This document shows, in pieces, positions 4,950 through 7,676 of a stretch of 7,676 bases of DNA. The position numbers and the translations under genes are program-made. Source of the DNA: Puniceicoccales bacterium (GTDB taxonomy: Bacteria; Verrucomicrobiota; Verrucomicrobiia; Opitutales; JAIRKQ01); the NCBI GenBank assembly GCA_031288455.1, contig JAITRI010000014.1:1-7676 (forward strand), read 5' to 3'. Below the pieces are notes generated by a model. That model did no database searches and had not been told where the DNA came from. It saw only the letters and a program-made list of their open reading frames with translations. How positions within the stretch are numbered: position 1 is the first letter of the stretch; every line of letters begins with the position of its first letter.

Positions 4950-7442
4950 ATGCGCGGAAGAACATTGCCCCGTGGAATTTTGCTGTCGCTCGCCGTCATC
5001 CTGATTGCGGCCTGTAATATTTTTCCCGTGCACGACAGACCGTTTGATGCGCACATTGTGAAGTGTGTGACCGGGAATCGCGACGCGTTCGCTGCCGTGA
5101 TGCGGCGCGCCAATGACAGGGTGGAAACCGGGAAGTCGCGCAGCTTATATGCTGCGATGATGGATGTCGCCGATGAGGAAAATTTGGATCTGTCGCAATT
5201 TTTTAAAAACAGGAATGCCGCCGCCATTAAAAATCTGCGGGAGAAAAATAAGGCAATTTTGAACGGAATTTTGCTGTCCTCGCGCGGGAAAATTAGGCAG
5301 GGACTGGATCTGAAGGGCGGCGTTTCATTTGTTTTGAAAGTGGATGACGCGAAGTTCAAAGATCTCACGGCCGCCGAAAAAACCGAACAGTTGCGCAAGG
5401 CGATCGACATCATAGGGCAGCGCATTGACGGATTGGGAGTGGCGGAACCGCTGCTGAGAATTTTCGGGGACAGCGGCGTAGAGGTGCAACTGCCGGGCAT
5501 ATCGATGAAGGATAATCCGGAAATTGTGCACGCCATCAAAAAACCGGCGAAGCTGGAATTCAGGCTTCTGCATCCGTCCATTACCCCACAATCAAAGGCG
5601 GAACGCGCGCCCATCGGCTATGAAATTTTGCATTTTGTCGGCGATGATGCCGCATCGAGCCGCAAGCCGGAGTATGCATTTGTGAAAAAAATACCGGAGA
5701 TGTCAGGCGGTGCGGTGAAGCGCGCCAGTGTCACCGTTGGACAATTTGGAGACTATGAAATTGCTCTTGCCATGACGGATGACGGCGCAAAGCATTTTGA
5801 AAAAGTGACGGCGGCAAATGTCGGCCAGCAGCTGGGGATCGTATTGGACGGCGAACTGTATTCGGCGCCCGTCATCCGCTGTGCCATTTCCAATGGATAC
5901 GCCAGCATTTCCGGGAATTTTTCCCAGCGGGGAGCGATCGAATTGGCAAATGTGCTTAACAATCCGCTCGAAGTGGCGCTAAAATTGGTCGAATTGAATG
6001 AAATTGGGCCATCGCTGGCGGAGGATGTGCGCACCAGTTCACTGATTGCATCCGTCGCTGGTGCCGCCGTGGTAATAATTTTCATGCTGGCCTACTACCT
6101 AACCGCCGGCGTAGTGTCGCTGATCGCAGTGGTGGCGAATGTTGCCATCGTCATTGGCACGCTGTCCGCCATTGGAGCAACGTTGACGCTGCCTGGAATC
6201 GCCGCACTTGTGCTGACAATTGGAATGGCAGTGGACGCAAATATTCTGATATTTGAGCGCATGCGCGAGGAATTGTCAGCCGGCAAGCCTCTTTCGGTGG
6301 CCCTGTCGGACGGTCACAGAAAGGCCTTTGCCACCATTCTCGACGCGAATTTGACCACGCTCCTGACGGCGCTGATACTGATCCACTTCGGCAGTGGACA
6401 GATAAAGGGATTCGGCGTAACGCTGGCGATCGGAATTTTTTCGACGATGTTCTGCGCTCTTGTCCTCGGCAAGGCGCTGCTGGAATTTTTGGTGAACACA
6501 TGTTCCATAAAAAAGCTATTGCCTGACTTTAGCATAAACGTGCGTGCATTTAATTTTCTCGGCTGTGCGAAATGCGCGGCGTGGATCTATGCCATCGTTG
6601 GCGTCGCGTGCATCGCCATTGTGGCGGCGCGCAGCACGAAAATATATGGCATCGATTTCACCGGCGGGGATGAGATCACCGTTAAATTGAACAGGAAAAT
6701 TCACAGCGGGGAAATCAGCAAATTGGCGGCGCAAAATAATATGGGAGAGGTGGTCGCAATCTATCAAAAATCTGCGGATAATGCTTCCGAAATGCTGCGC
6801 GTGCAGACGGAGGAGGGAAAGGGAAATGCATTTTTTAGGTGCCTGGAAAATCATTTCAAGGATGCGAGACCGTCGCTCGTGAAAGCGGTAGAAATTGGAG
6901 CATCGGCCGGTGGCGGAGTGAAGATGAACGCCATCATTTCGGTGGCATTGTCAATGGTGTGCATAATGCTGTACGTCGCATTCCGATTCGAAGTGGGATA
7001 CGGCATAGGCGCCGTTGTGTCGACGCTTCTGGACGTGCTGATGACAATTCTGATTTATTTGGCATGCGGACATCAGATTTCCGCACCGATGGTCGCCTCC
7101 ATTCTGATGGTTGTGGGGTATTCCATAAATGACACGATCATAGTATTCGACAGGATACGGGAGGAGTTGAAGGCGAATGTCGGAAAACCGCTGGATGCCG
7201 TGATAAATCTATCGATCGGAAGAACGCTTGCGCGCACAATTCTCACCAGCGCGTCCACATTTCTGGCGGCAATGGCGCTCTGCTGGCTTGGAGCGGGTGT
7301 AGTCGTCGACTTTGCGCTTGTCTTTCTCATAGGAGTTGTCGTGGGAACATTTTCGTCGATATTTGTCGCGAGCCCGATATTTTTCCTGTGGCACAGAGGA
7401 CGGCGCGCGGCGATCGCCGGGAGTTCTCAGCCGGTAACGTAA
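4950..7442 (+). CDS. secDF: Fused protein translocase subunit SecD-SecF
   Basis: SecDF uses the proton-motive force to pull exported proteins out of the SecYEG channel on the periplasmic side. The 830 residues join SecD (about 1-520) and SecF (about 540-815). SecD part: first helix at 9-26, a periplasmic region with GLDLKGGVSF (118-127), GQRIDGLGVAEP (156-167), EVQLPGI (178-184), KLEFRLL (201-207) and VLDGELYSAP (298-307), then helices from about 363 with GMAVDANILIFERMREE (425-441), where D429 matches the proton-pathway aspartate. SecF part: helix at 543-560, YGIDFTGG (566-573), EIGASAGGGVK (648-658), then helices with SINDTIIVFDRIREEL (725-740), where D728 is the equivalent acid. About twelve helices in all. 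The frame is unbroken across the join. No Shine-Dalgarno sequence is seen; coupling to yajC is likely. Confidence 0.97.
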   Translation: MRGRTLPRGILLSLAVILIAACNIFPVHDRPFDAHIVKCVTGNRDAFAAVMRRANDRVETGKSRSLYAAMMDVADEENLDLSQFFKNRNAAAIKNLREKNKAILNGILLSSRGKIRQGLDLKGGVSFVLKVDDAKFKDLTAAEKTEQLRKAIDIIGQRIDGLGVAEPLLRIFGDSGVEVQLPGISMKDNPEIVHAIKKPAKLEFRLLHPSITPQSKAERAPIGYEILHFVGDDAASSRKPEYAFVKKIPEMSGGAVKRASVTVGQFGDYEIALAMTDDGAKHFEKVTAANVGQQLGIVLDGELYSAPVIRCAISNGYASISGNFSQRGAIELANVLNNPLEVALKLVELNEIGPSLAEDVRTSSLIASVAGAAVVIIFMLAYYLTAGVVSLIAVVANVAIVIGTLSAIGATLTLPGIAALVLTIGMAVDANILIFERMREELSAGKPLSVALSDGHRKAFATILDANLTTLLTALILIHFGSGQIKGFGVTLAIGIFSTMFCALVLGKALLEFLVNTCSIKKLLPDFSINVRAFNFLGCAKCAAWIYAIVGVACIAIVAARSTKIYGIDFTGGDEITVKLNRKIHSGEISKLAAQNNMGEVVAIYQKSADNASEMLRVQTEEGKGNAFFRCLENHFKDARPSLVKAVEIGASAGGGVKMNAIISVALSMVCIMLYVAFRFEVGYGIGAVVSTLLDVLMTILIYLACGHQISAPMVASILMVVGYSINDTIIVFDRIREELKANVGKPLDAVINLSIGRTLARTILTSASTFLAAMALCWLGAGVVVDFALVFLIGVVVGTFSSIFVASPIFFLWHRGRRAAIAGSSQPVT

Positions 7443-7457
7443 ATTTTGGCAACGCCG

Positions 7458-7676
7458 ATGATCGAAAAATCCTGGACACAAATCCCACATAAAAAATCGA
7501 TTGCGGAGGCGCTCTACAAAGCGCTCAACATCGGATTTCCGCTATGCGTTGTCCTCGCGCAGAGGGGAATTTCATCGCGGGAGGAAGCGGAAACATTCCT
7601 GTGGCCAAAATTGTCACACCTGGAGGATCCGTTCAGAATCGCGAATGTGGACAGTGCAACGGAAATATTGCGCAGG
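7458..7676 (+). CDS. recJ: Single-stranded-DNA-specific exonuclease RecJ, N-terminal part (cut by window end)
   Basis: RecJ is a 5'-3' single-strand DNA exonuclease of the DHH phosphoesterase superfamily that acts in recombination and repair. Only the first 73 residues are in the window, and no stop codon occurs before the edge. The visible part matches the usual RecJ N-terminus: an early Trp (W6), a helical stretch with AEALYKALNIGFPLCVVL, then the hallmark RGISSREEAETFLWPKL (37-52) and LEDPFRIANVDSATEILRR (55-73), equivalent to the family pattern RGI..peEA..FL.P....l.DP..l.dm..A. The catalytic DHH motifs would lie further right. It begins 15 bases after the secDF stop without a Shine-Dalgarno sequence, so it is probably the distal gene of the yajC-secDF operon. 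Confidence 0.9.
   Translation, partial: MIEKSWTQIPHKKSIAEALYKALNIGFPLCVVLAQRGISSREEAETFLWPKLSHLEDPFRIANVDSATEILRR

Noticed and set aside
4709..5614. Minus-strand open frame of 301 residues
   Set aside because: It lies antisense to yajC and the SecD part of secDF, both clearly recognised; no domain is seen in it.

Overview
This window is a stretch of bacterial chromosome carrying six complete housekeeping genes and the start of a seventh, plus about 370 bases of non-coding DNA at the left end that holds a tandem structured repeat. The gene set (MurJ, RsmD, a YmdB-type phosphodiesterase, a SurA-like periplasmic chaperone, YajC, a fused SecD-SecF, and RecJ) points to a diderm bacterium with peptidoglycan. 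The single-chain SecDF of 830 residues, the order yajC-secDF-recJ with a SurA-like gene just before it, and the style of the SurA-like and SecDF proteins suggest Verrucomicrobiota, perhaps near Opitutia/Puniceicoccales. That placement is an inference from memory of these families. An alphaproteobacterium is the main alternative.

Layout. Positions 1-100: AT-rich non-coding DNA with T-runs and overlapping inverted repeats. Positions 97-364: two imperfect tandem copies of a repeat of about 130 bp, each with two strong GC-rich hairpins; the array stops 10 bases short of the murJ stop codon. Positions 373-3353, minus strand: ymdB-like, rsmD and murJ in that order of transcription, with rsmD and murJ overlapping by 20 bases. 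Positions 3354-3461: a divergent intergenic region with an 8-bp perfect inverted repeat. Positions 3462-7676, plus strand: SurA-like chaperone, then after 86 bases yajC, secDF (4-base gap) and recJ (15-base gap, running off the right edge).

How the genes fit together. The right-hand cluster is built around export: SecDF and YajC form the Sec accessory complex that drives late stages of translocation, and the SurA-like protein would receive exported proteins in the periplasm. RecJ is an unrelated DNA-repair exonuclease co-located with them. The left-hand cluster joins a signalling phosphodiesterase, a ribosomal RNA methyltransferase and the lipid II flippase of cell-wall synthesis.

No unknown multi-gene system is visible. 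The most unusual parts are the tandem hairpin repeat, the absence of Shine-Dalgarno-like sequence at every start examined, and the likely loss of parvulin catalytic histidines in the SurA-like protein.
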